Shown here piece by piece: positions 1-10,662 of a stretch of DNA of 64,000 nt. The stretch is taken from positions 216,280,448-216,344,447 of the forward strand of contig NC_084796.1 of NCBI RefSeq assembly GCF_963169125.1, written 5' to 3'. Source of the DNA: Humulus lupulus. Taxonomy: Eukaryota > Streptophyta > Magnoliopsida > Rosales > Cannabaceae. A program made the translations under genes and the position numbers. The notes beneath the pieces were generated by a model. It was given only the letters and a program-made list of their open reading frames with translations, had not been told where the DNA came from and did not search any database. How positions within the stretch are numbered: position 1 is the first letter of the stretch; every line of letters begins with the position of its first letter.

Positions 1-783
1 GGATATGGCCTTTTTGTTTCCCAATTTCTTTATGTATTTTTGAAATTTTTTTGTCAACAGAGCCATCTCATCATCCGAACTTTCCTTCTTTTCTTTAAAA
101 GATTACAAGGCAATATATTTTTCCTTGATTTCCTTTGTCTTACCTTTTTGTCTAATTTGTTGGTTTAGTTCAAAAGTTCGAAGTGAACCCATCAATTCTT
201 CTACTTTTATTTTGTCAAGATCTTTTGCTTCTTCTATTGCAGTTAGCTTTGTCTGAAACCTATCAGGGAGAACTCTAAAAAATTTTCAAACCAAAACATT
301 CTCTTCAAGTTTTTCACCAAGAGAAAAATATTCGTTAGCAAAATCTGACAATTTCTCATAAAATTCAGTGAGGGTTTCATTTTCATTCATTTTCAAATTT
401 TGTTGTGAGCATAACAAGCCTAGAACGCTTGACATCACCAGTTCCTTCAAATTGAGTTTGAAGGATTTGCCAAGCATCTTTGGTCGAAACACATGAAGAA
501 ATCAATTTATGTAACCTTCACCAACACCATTAAAAATAGCATGTAATGCTTTATTATTGTAACTGGACAGTTTATCTTCAGCATCAGTCCAGTCAAGTTC
601 AGATTTTACCTTAGTTACATCATCGCTTTCTGCTGGAGGAGTCCAACCACTTAAAACAGCTCTCCAAGCCTTTTCATCTTGATATTTGATGAAGGCTCTC
701 ATTCTAACTTTCCAATATGAATAGTTTGAATCATTGAGTAAAAGGGGGCGAGTTACAGAGCCTCCTTTTGTGAAAAAAGACAT
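1..783 (-). pseudogene. Ty1/copia gag fragment, frameshifted and cut by window edge
   Basis: Gag of a Ty1/copia retrotransposon, the protein that packages element RNA in the cytoplasm. Translation starts at 783 (MSFFTKGG) and the motif NYSYWKVRMRAFI near residue 20 is the DUF4219/UBN2-type Gag start. The frame closes at about 502. UBN2-like sequence resumes in other frames to the left: ENETLTEFYEKLSDFANE near 380 and LPDRFQTKLTAIEEAKDLD near 220. At least two frameshifts and several stops separate the blocks, so it cannot make a full protein. It lies about 60 bp inside the primer-binding site, as expected for gag. The zinc knuckle, protease, integrase and RT would lie left of base 1. The family call is secure; the exact lineage is not determined. 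Confidence 0.85.
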
Positions 784-840
784 TGCAAGAACAAGAACAA
801 CAAACAGAATAAACCAAGATCACACTCAGAAATGAGTGAC

Positions 841-854
841 CCACTCTGATACCA
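841..854 (-). other. Copia primer-binding site (initiator Met tRNA type)
   Basis: Read on the minus strand the site is TGGTATCAGAGTGG, the usual plant copia site complementary to the 3' end of initiator methionine tRNA. It lies two bases (AA) inside the LTR end at 857 and just upstream of gag, which fixes the orientation of the element. Confidence 0.85.
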
Positions 855-856
855 TT

Positions 857-1700
857 TGAAATTTCATTTTTAATAATTACCAAATTAATTAAACCATGTG
901 AATTAATTAAAGTGCGGAATGGTAATTAACAGTTTACATACATTGCAGTTCTATCGAGACAGAAGCCGAACTTGTCACGACAGAAACTGAACACAATAAA
1001 AAAAAAGTGCAAAACAATAAAGAACACAACGAATTTTTACAAGGTTCAGAAACCCTTTCGGATAACCTACTCCTTGGGGTCACACCCAGAGAATAAAACC
1101 AATTAATAAAGAATCACAAGTACAAAATATTGACTTAAACAAAACATGACTCCCTCTTGAGATTTGCCGCAACTTTGTTGTACTTCTATTCACTAATCTG
1201 ATTTTGATTGAAACGCTTAACCACTTGAAATCCCTTCAATGGCCAGCGAGTGCTTGCATCCTCCCAGCGCAAGGCTTGTAAAAAATCTTCTCCCGAAGAC
1301 TATAAACGTTGTGTTCAAATTACAATGTGTATTCACTCATGAACACGGTATAAACTCACCACTAAAAACATATTTCTACAAGATCACGCGAATACTTATG
1401 ATCTTGAATACAAAGAGGAACTCTCACTAATATTACAATTATGCTCACAAATAATGCCCAAAAGATTTCACTTTTCTCACTGCCTTTAGAGTCCTATTTA
1501 TGGAGTCCTTTTTCATTCTCATAAAGGCTGAGAATTATTTTTCTAATAAAGGCAAGAATAATTGAAGATATTCTTGATTGATGAAGAGTTGCATTTTTTA
1601 GAAGATGCTGATCTGACAGATATGATTTTGGTGGGGACAGCTCAGACCTGTGTCAGATAAAAAATAAGCTAAAAAAGGAAACAACAATTAATGATATTAA
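857..1700 (-). repeat. 5' LTR of the minus-strand copia element (outer edge uncertain)
   Basis: The inner edge is clear: on the minus strand the LTR ends TTTCA immediately before AA plus the primer-binding site. A TATA-like CCATAAATAGG on the minus strand at about 1493-1503 would start transcription, leaving a long R/U5 that includes the CCTTGGGGTCACACCC region near 1070. The outer edge is not visible: I see no convincing TG end and the partner LTR lies outside the window, so 1700 is only an estimate. Confidence 0.6.
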
Positions 1701-1740
1701 GGATCCAGTTTCCTGTTTATTAATTCTTGAGCTGCACAAA

Positions 1741-2660
1741 AATATATAAACAAATAATCCAGAAATGACTTTGGGTAAGTACTAAATATTTGTAATATAA
1801 AACTTCCATTTATAAACAAATTGGAACAATATAAGCTAAATAAGGAAGCTCATAAGTATCCAAAAATTCACAAAATGGGAAAGTGGATTTCCGAAAATTA
1901 TAATAAAGGGAAACAACCAATTTATCTTTTAAGAAAAAGATATTTCTATAAAAATGTCGATTATAGGATTTACAATATTTATTAGTAAAAATGAGATTAG
2001 GAATTAGGAAATTGTTAGATGATTAATTAGTATTTTTTTTATTAAAATAGATTCTATGTTGTTTTGGTGAAAATTATGTGTATTAAACATATTAGTAAAC
2101 ATATTAAATATTTGAGTGTTAATTTGGAATTTTTGGTGCTAATGTTAGTATGTTGTTGTTGTTAATTTTAATTTTTTTGGTTATGTTAGTAGTAAAAAAT
2201 CAGATTTTATAAATATTGATGATTTGTCGTTGTTAATTTTTAATAGAATTTTGATATTTTGATTAGAAAATTGAATAATTAATAAAATTTAGACTAATAA
2301 TTATAAATTATATAGTCATTTAAAATGTATTTGTATCGCTCTCTGCATGATGTGGGACTGGATATTTTTATGTGTTTTTTGCAGGTTTTTAAATTTTGGG
2401 ATAGATGACAATACAGTCGTTATGCTGTCGAATTTTACATAGACTTATAAAATTTAGAGATTTTGTGAATATTAATAAAAGCACTGAATAAATTTTTTAA
2501 TAGGTTTAGTAAAAAGAATCATAAAGTAATTAAATAAGTTTTAACCAAATCATAGAAATTGTGTGAAAATTAATTAAATTATTCAATAAAGTAAAAGCAT
2601 AAAATTTAATTTAATAAATCATTAATTAACATTTATAATTTTCACTATTTTTTGTAATTA
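1741..2660. other. AT-rich stretch without recognisable gene
   Basis: Very AT-rich sequence. No ORF with family features. A short segment near 2375-2430 (TTTAAATTTTGGGATAG) resembles one near 59400-59460, suggesting both derive from the same repeat family. It may be the upstream part of CACTA-1, now separated from it by Tat-1. Confidence 0.4.
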
Positions 2661-2665
2661 AAATT

Positions 2666-3422
2666 TGTACGCCCTGATTTTCCCACAGGCTGATTAGCAG
2701 GCCGAGCTTCGGACTAATCATGGTTAGTCCATAAACATCCCCCAGACCGGAGCTCCTGTCTTGAGGTCGTACCCCCCTTAGCTCGAGGAATCCTCAAGGA
2801 CTCGCCAAGACTGGACCAAGGGATCGGAAGGCCGAAGGTCGGGTCAAATGCGCAGCTCGTGGTACGAGCTAGATATAGAGGCTATGACCCCTTGTAAAGT
2901 CAACACACGCAAGATAAACGTGCATATATCTGACATCACATGTCCGATATCTCCCTGACTTCTCGGAAACGCAACAGGAACGTGCGTGTTCAGACACCCA
3001 CGGCTGGGTTGGGCCGTGCGGCCCATTATCTCCTTACCTATCGATTTGACTACACTTATGTGTCAGGTTTAGGAATTAATCATGAATGTCACAGAGTTGA
3101 CATGACAAATAAGAAGGTCAAGGGATGACCTCCTTACCAACTTCCAGGTGCCTTCTCCTATAAATATGGAGACCCTGGGAGTTGATAAGGGTTGGAAAAA
3201 ATAGTCCATGAAAAGATATATACTTTGTAACCCAATATCCAGAATATATCAATAATATGGACTAGTGGAGTAGAAGGATTTTAACCTTTGAACCACTTAA
3301 AAACATGTCTTGAGTCACCTATTTCATTCTCTAAGATCTTATATCTGTTACGGTTCTACGTTTGGCACGAATCCCTTTCTCTCCTTCTCTTAATTACCTG
3401 TTGGTGAAGAACCGCGTCAACA
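2666..3422 (+). repeat. 5' LTR of Tat-1
   Basis: 757 bp, TG...CA. The TATA box TATAAATA is at 3159-3166, so U3 is about 490 bp and transcription should begin near 3195. The sequence matches the copy at 14287-15038 nearly throughout. The 5-bp target duplication AAATT lies directly to its left. Confidence 0.95.
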
Positions 3423-3444
3423 GTTTGGTGCTTTCATTGAGAGC
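3423..3444 (+). other. Tat-1 primer-binding site
   Basis: Directly after the LTR end, the sequence containing TTTGGTGCTTTCATTGAGAG is in the position where minus-strand cDNA synthesis is primed by a tRNA. Similar sites occur in other plant gypsy elements; I cannot name the tRNA with certainty. Confidence 0.65.
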
Positions 3445-3477
3445 AAGTTCGATTAGTGCTGCTGCAAACATCCAACT

Positions 3478-5906
3478 ATGGTGACTACTCGATCCAGGCA
3501 TGGCAACGAGACAGAACAACATGATGGGCAGGAGGCTCATCATACCGCCATCCCTGATGAACAAATTCCTGAAGTCCAGCAGCGGCCAGGAAAGCAGCCG
3601 GCGGGCCAAGACGATACTAGTAATTCGGCCCCCCGGCCACCTAATCCGAACCTGTGTTATTATACTGCGGTGGAGATGGAGAACACTCAGCTGAGGAGCC
3701 AGTTAGCAACAGCTAGTCAGCAAATCGAGGATATCCTGGCCCGACTACCCCCTCTCACAACCAACGTTAACGTTGGAGAGAGGCAAGGTGAGGCTCCTAA
3801 GTCTCGCCGGGGTAATCGGTCCAGGCATAGCCGTTCAGATAGACTTCCAGCAGCCAACTCCACCCCTTCATCGCGCCATCGAGAGGCAAACTTCGGGGAA
3901 ATGCCTGCGACCGGACAATAGCAATACAGCCGTTCGGTTAGGACGTCAACTCCTAGCTCTCAACCATCCTCGAGGATGCCCAGGAGAGCTCGAGGAAATT
4001 CCCGAAGGAGATCCGGGGAGGGCCCACGACATCAGCCCGTCCCCGAAGACCATCTTGCGCCTCGTCCAGATCGCCCAGAGCGGGACCAGCAAGTTGGCAG
4101 GGCTGAAAGGCCCCCACCAAATTTGATCCGTCTAGACCGAACTAGGATCGCCTCCCTCGTCAGGCATCCTCCTTCTCTGATCAGATATCCGTCTCCTCCT
4201 CGGCCCTTCCAAGACATCCCAGCCTATGGGGGTAGTAAGAGAGACCTGCCATCAATTGGACCTTCCCGGCGTAGCAGGGCGCCAGGGGAAAGCTCAGGTC
4301 GTCACCGCCAAAGGCGGACTCCTAGCCTATCCAGCAGGAGCCATTGGACCGGCAGTCGCCGGAGTGATCTCTCTGGAGGAGACTTGCGTCAGCGATTAAG
4401 TTCGGCACAAAGTCACCGGACCACCCAGGGAGGCGACGTTCGGGATCACCTCAACTCTCACAGAGAGGATCGAGCTAGAGATGGTAGTCAGGCTCGCTCC
4501 GGGGGGCCCGGTCCGAAGTAGGTAATGGAGGGAATATCCCAAATAACCTATCTCAAGATAGGAGGGGCAATAACCCACCTAATATGTACAATGGATCCGG
4601 GGCTGTCGAGCAGCCCCGGAATAACCAAGGATCTCAGGACCAAACCCTCGAGCGCCTGACTCAGATGGAAGAACTAATGAGGAAGCTCCTATCAGAAAAG
4701 GAAAAAGACGAATATGATTCGGGAGACGAGATGGAACTCTTCGCCCCCAACATAGCAGCAACGGCATACCCATCTGGTTTCCGTATGCCTCACTTGTCAA
4801 AGTTCAAGGGGGACGAAGACCCGTCGGACCATTTAGGGATGTTCAACACCCTAATGATGGCCCATAACATTGGCCCGGAGCTGCGATGCTTAATCTTCCC
4901 TTCCACACTGACCGGACCTGCCAGGCAGTGGTTCAAGCAGAGTAAAAGACAGTCAATCAGCTCCTAGAAGACTTTCTCAGCTGACTTCAAAAGGGCGTTC
5001 CGCGTCTCCCAGGCCGCCCGAGTCCAGGCCAACTCCCTAGCTAACGTGAGACAGCAGCCCGGTGAGACGCTGAAAGCCTACTTGAGCAGATTCGCGAATG
5101 TCGCTGCTCGAGCCAGGGACGCAGATGATAGCTCCAAGCTCATGGCCATGAGAACCGTTATCCTTGTCGGAGGAGACCTGTGGAAGGATATACAGAGGAA
5201 GGGAGTCAGCTTGGTTAACGAATTCCTTAACCTAGCCCAAGAATGGATAAACTTGGAAGAAGCAAAAGCCTCAGCCACAGGAACCAGCCAGGTTCCCGAG
5301 CAGCCCACTGGAGTAGGGACGGAGGTCGTGGCAGCGACCCTAGACGTCATACAGAACAACCAGCCCGGTGGAGGCAAAAGAAAGGGAAATGGCGAAAATA
5401 ATCAGCACGGCCAAAAGAAGAATAAGTCTTTAGACAAGTTTAAGCCCGTGTTCGTGATATATACCGAACTCACCCAGTCCAGGGAAAGTATCTTCCTAGC
5501 CAACTCTACTCGGGTTCCCTGGAAGAGGCCGAAGCCATTGAAACACCACAAGGGAAAGAGAAACACTTCCAAATTCTGCTATTTTCATAACGATGTCGGC
5601 CACAATACCGACGATTGTAGGCATTTCAAAGATGAGATAGAGACTCTCATCCGAGCAGGCCCCTTGGCTCAATACTCACGGAACAGGGTCCCAGCGAGTT
5701 GGCCTGCTCCAGAAGCCCCAGCCAGTCAGCCCGGGTCTCGGATAGATCAGGACGTCCCTCCTCCCGTGGTCGGAGGAGAGATATCCACCATCTCTGGAGG
5801 TCCGCACATGGCTGGCACGAGCAGATGCGCCCAGAAGAGATACGTGAATGAACTAAAGGCTCACAACGGAGTGGAGTTCGTCCCGGAGCAGCGTCAGTCA
5901 AAATAA
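3478..5906 (+). pseudogene. Tat-1 gag, broken
   Basis: Gag capsid/nucleocapsid protein of Tat-1. It begins MVTTRSRHGNE at 3478, followed by a long Arg/Ser/Pro-rich N-terminal part, then the retrotransposon-gag domain from about 4760 to 5250 (PHLSKFKGDEDPSDHLGMF, LTGPARQWF, QPGETLKAYLSRF). A knuckle-like motif CYFHNDVGHNTDDC follows at about 5574-5618. Defects: TAG at 3919-3921, a frameshift in the G run near 4500, TAG at 4965-4967 and TAA at 5904-5906. After each stop the same frame continues with recognisable Gag sequence, so these are point lesions in a once open frame. Protease follows with no gap. Confidence 0.9.
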
Positions 5907-8900
5907 CAGCGATTAGAGAAGCAACCGATCACTTTTACGGAGGAAGACGCAGGCCATGTCCAATTCCCCCATAATGATCCCTTGGTTGTAGCAGTCCAGC
6001 TCGTCAACCGGAAAGTAAGGAGGGTGTTGGTAGACAACGGAAGCTCGGTGAACCTCGTATTCCAATCCACCTTAGAAAAGATGGGTTTGACCGTTGCCGA
6101 GCTAAAGGCGACCTCCATGATGCTGTATGGTTTTTCGGGAGAAGGGTCGGCAGCGATAGGGACGATTGAGCTGGTGATCACCCTAGGAGAAGAATCTCGA
6201 ACAGTCTCCAAACTACTCAAGTTCGTGGTCATTGACTGCTCCGCTGCCTACAATGCCATTTTGGGCCAACCTACACTCATAGCTTTTGAGGCTATCACTT
6301 CCATTCGACACCTCGCCATGAAGTTCCCCACCTCGACGGGAATCTGCACGATCAAGGGCGATCAGCTCGCTGCCAGGGAATGCTACAACATTTCCATGAA
6401 GGGAAAGTCCAAACCCGGGCAGCTGGCTATGGCCATTCAGAGTGAAGAGGAATCTTAGGGACCCTTGGCGGACCCTGAGATTGAAAAACCTCAGAGCGCC
6501 GAGGAGGAAAAAGTCATCTTAAGTGAGGATATCGACCCCCGAATAGGCGAAGAAAGATCCGAGCTCCAGGCCATTGAGGAGCTCGAAGAAGTAAACATTG
6601 ATAAACAAAATCCATCACGGACGGTCAAGCTCGGAAAAAACCTCTGTAGCAAGAGAAAGCGGAACTGACTACGTTTCTGCAGAATAACTTGGACGTATTC
6701 ACATGGTCGCACGAGGACATGGTAGGGATCAGCCCGAGCGTCATCATGCACACGCTCCACCTGGATAAAAGCATTCCTGCCAAGTCTCAAAAGCAAAGAC
6801 GTCTAGGAACAACCCGAGCTGAAGCCCTTGAAGAAGAAGTGGCCCAGCTCAAAAAATGTGGCTTTATCCGTGAAGCCAAATTTCCAATTTGGGTCGCCAA
6901 TCCCGTGCTAGTTCCAAAGCCCAACGGAAAATGGCGGACCTGCATTGACTTCTCTGACCTGAATAAAGCCTGCCCCAAGGATTGTTTTCCATTGCCAAGG
7001 ATCGATCAGCTGGTGGATGCCACGGCGGCACACGAGCTCATGTCCTTTATGGACGCGTACTCAGGCTACAATCAGATCGCGATGAATCCGGCGGACCAGG
7101 AACACACCAGCTTCATGACCCCGACTAATGTCTATTGCTACAAGGTCATGGCGTTTGGTCTGAAGAATGCCGGAGCTACCTACCATAGGCTAGTAAACAG
7201 AATGTTCGCGGACCAGATCGAAAAAAACATGGAAGTGTATGTTGATGACATGCTTGTCAAGTCAAAGACTGCCGACAACCATGTTTCCGACCTGGAAGAA
7301 TGTTTTAAAATACTACGAGAATATGGCATGAGGCTTAATCCCCATAAATGCACTTTTGGTTTCGCATCTGGGAAATTCCTGGGGTTCATAGTCAATACCC
7401 GAGGAATCGAAGCAAACCCCGACAAGATCAGGTCACTGCTCGAACTTCCTTCCCCCAGGTCGTGGAAAGATGTCCAAGGCCTCACAGGAAGAGTGGCAGC
7501 ACTCAACCAGTTCATTTCCAAGTCAACCGATAAGTGTTTGCCCATCTACAACCTGCTCCGAGGGAACAAGAAGTTTGAATGGACAGTAGAATGCAAAAGC
7601 GCATTCCTCGACTTGAAGGCACATTTGGCTGAACCGCCCGTGCTATCCAAGCCCAAGGCAGGAGAGCCTTTTTTCCTCTACCTGGTCGTCATTGAGGACG
7701 CGGCTAGCGCCGTACTAGTACGAGAAGAGGACCAAGTTCAGAAGCCAGTCTATTACATCAGCAAGAGACTCCTCGAGGAAGAATCACGATACCCACTGAT
7801 GGAAAAATTGGCGTTCTGCCTAATCACGGCCTGGCGAAAGCTCAGGCCGTACTTCCAATCTCACTCGGTACACTTCATGACCGATCAAACTCTAAGGCAG
7901 GTTTTGCAAAAGCCTGAAGCATCGGGACGTTTGTTAAAGTGGGCGGTCGAACTCAGTCAGTTCGAGATTTTCTATACTCCACGAACTGCCATAAAAAGTC
8001 AGGCCTTGGCCGGCTTTGTGGCAGAGTGCATGGGATTCCAAGAGGATCCGTCAGAAGGCTCTCCCCAGATAGCCTCGCCCCATTCGCTGTGGAGGATCTT
8101 TGTGGATGGCTCATCCAACGAGAACGGATCCGTGGCCGGAATCATTATGATATCCCCCGAGGCACATAGATTCCACTCGACGCTAAGGTTCAGGTTCAAG
8201 GCGTCTAACAACGAGGCAGAGTACGAAGCTTTGTTGGCTGGGCTGAGGGTAGCCAATAAGTTAAGGGCGAGCTCCGTCCAGTGCTTTAGTGACTCCCAGC
8301 TCGTGGTAAACCAGGTTCTGGGCAAATATCAGGCGCGGGGACCCAAGATGGCCGCCTATTTGGCGAAGGTAAAAGCCGAGCTATCCGCATTTGAGCGAGG
8401 ATCGATCGAACAGATACCTCGAGAACAGAACACCAATGCAGATGCTCTTGCCAAGCTCGCCACCCCGGGAGAGACAGAGACCATGGGGTTGGTGCCAATA
8501 GAATTCTTGGAAAAACCAAGTATAGAAGGATATTAGACAGAGGTCAAGATGATCGACGCCAGGCCAACTTGGATGACCCCCATTCTTGAATATCTCGTCG
8601 AGGGCAAGCTGCCTGAGGGACGTAATGACGCGTAGCGAGTCCTATATCAAGCTCCCAGATATACGATAGTCGATGGAGTGTTGTACCGACGTGGGCACTC
8701 CTTACCTCTCCTCCAATGCGTTCTTCTAAGTGAAGCGAAGGCCATTCTGTAGGAAATTCATGAAGGATTCTGTGGAGACCACACTGGGGGGCAAAGCTTG
8801 GCCTTAAAGGTTCTCATGCAAGGTTATTATTGGCCGACTCTGTCCAAAGACTCGATCTCATATGTGAAAAAGTGTGACAAGTGCCAGCGATTCGCTGCAG

Positions 8901-9805
8901 TTGCCCGAGTTCCTCCAGTCGAGCTGAAAATGATCTCGGCCCCTTGGCCGTTCGCCGTTTGGGGGATAGACTTAGTAGGCGCCCTGCCTACCGGAAAGGG
9001 CGGGGTCCGTTACGCCGTGGTCACCATCGACTACTTCACTAAGTGGGCCAAGGCAGAGCCGTTGGCAACGGTCACGTCTAAAAAGGTGCTTGACTTCGTG
9101 ATTAAAAGCATCATCTGTCGATTCGGCCTGCCCAAGAAGATCGTCTCCGATAACGGCACTTAGTTCGACAGCGACCTGTTCACCGAGTTTTGTGAAAGGC
9201 ACGGAATTGTGAAAAGCTTCTCCTCCGTGGCCTATCCTCAGGCGAACGACCAGGTCGAGGCTGTCAACAAGACTCTAAAGGCGAGCCTCAAGAAAAGATT
9301 AGATGAAGCGAAGGGGGTCTGGCCAGAACAGCTCCCCCAGGTCCTATGGGCATACCAGACCTCACATCGGACTCCTACGGGTCATACTCCCTTATCCCTA
9401 ACCTTCGGAAGTGAAGCATTCCTCCCCGTGGAGGTTAAGGTTCTATCGCATAGAGTCCAGTCCTACGACCAAGGTCGGAACCATGAGCTCCTATGCCATT
9501 CCCTAGACCTAGTTGATGAAAGGCGAGAGGATTCGCAACTCCAGCTCGCCCATTATCAGCAGAAGATCACTCGCTACTTTAACACCAAAGTCAGAAAACG
9601 CGCCTTTAGCGTTGGCGACTTGGTCCTAAGGAGAGTTTTCCTAGCCGGGAAAGATCCCAAAGATGGTGTGTATGGACCGAACTGGGAAAGACCCTACCAG
9701 GTCATCGAAGTCATCAGGGAGGGAACTTATAAGTTAGCTCGACTTGATGGAGGGGCCATCCCACGGACTTGGAACGCCATCCACTTAAAGAAATATTATC
9801 AATGA
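5907..9805 (+). pseudogene. Tat-1 pol: protease, RT, RNase H, archaeal-type RNase H, integrase, broken
   Basis: Replication polyprotein. The protease active site is VLVDNGSSVNLVF at about 6027. RT runs from about 6880 to 7400 with YVDDMLVKS at about 7238. Its own RNase H follows (about 7600-7990). A second, archaeal-type RNase H lies at about 8089-8470 and keeps all four acidic sites (FVDGSS, NNEAEYEAL, SDSQLVVNQ, NADALAKLA). Integrase follows with an HHCC zinc motif (8755-8895) and a DDE core with Asp in GIDLVG, Asp in VSDNGT and Glu in QVEAVNK. Lesions: TAG at 6456, a frameshift near 6645, then TAG at 8534, 8633, 8750 and 9161 in an otherwise continuous frame 6689-9805. The true end is the stop after KKYYQ. 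Confidence 0.93.
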
Positions 9806-9929
9806 TCCACTTGTAAGGCCTGGAAGGCCACTTTTTATGTATTAATAAAAATCATCTTTTTACGCATATTTGCAAGTGTAATCTTAAAGTAACCACGAAA
9901 GACCCTTTCCCAGTTACTTGGGGGGCATA

Positions 9930-10515
9930 TGGTACCTGGATATAACCAGGTCTCCTTAACGACTTAGATGTTGATCCTTATCTATGGATCGTTGCTCTTC
10001 TTAAAGAGCTCGAGATATGGATAAGGGTTAATACTAACTAAGTCCTATCCTGGTTTTAACCAGGTCATAAAACTTAGAAGTTGATTTAAATCTATTTCTC
10101 GTTGTTCTTCTTAAAGAGCTTGAGATATGGATAAAAGTTAACACAAACTAAGTTTTCTAAATGAGTTCCTGGTTTTAACCGAGTCATAAAACTTAGAAGT
10201 TGATTTAAATCTATTTCTCGTTGTTCTTCTTAAAGAGCTTGAGATATGGATAAAAGTTAACACGAACTAAGTTTTCTAAATAAGTTCCTAGTTTTAACCG
10301 GGTCATAAAACTTAGAAGTTGATTTAAATCTATTTCTCGTTGTTCTTCTTAAAGAGCTTGAGATATGGATAAAAGTTAACACGAACTAAGTTTTCTAAAT
10401 AAGTTCCTGGTTTTAACCAGGTCATACAACTTAGAAGTTGATGTAAATCTATTTATCGTTGTTCTTTTTAAAGAGCTCGAAATATAGATAACGGTTAACA
10501 CAGGACTAAGTTTAT
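9930..10515 (+). repeat. 119-bp tandem repeat in the Tat-1 3' region, about five units
   Basis: The marker CCTGGTTTTAACC recurs at 10049, 10168, 10287 (one change) and 10406, exactly 119 bp apart, with a diverged unit starting near 9935. A second marker, TTAAAGAGCT, recurs at 10001, 10111, 10230, 10349 and 10468. Two units keep a hairpin of 7-bp arms CCTGGTT/AACCAGG separated by TT. Tandem arrays between pol and the 3' LTR are known in Tat/Ogre elements and can seed satellites. Confidence 0.92.
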
Positions 10516-10662
10516 CAAAAAGATATATATTGTAGCCAAAAGCATTAAAAAAAAACGTAAGTTAAAGGCGTCAAGGCAAATTGTCTCGAGGTGAAAACAT
10601 CTCATGCAAAGGTTACATACAAAAAACTTAAAAATATTCAAAGGAAAAAAAGAAAAAGTGCC
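10516..10662. other. Short spacer between tandem repeat and antisense gene
   Basis: AT/A-rich spacer that would form the 3' UTR of the antisense gene ending at 10663. No other feature seen. Confidence 0.4.

Noticed and set aside
1239..1430. 63-codon ORF in the copia LTR
   Set aside because: Within the LTR, opposite to the element's direction, with no family resemblance.
3773..4217. Alternative long frames on both strands over Tat-1 gag
   Set aside because: Shadows of the Arg/Ser-rich gag region; they lack Gag motifs.
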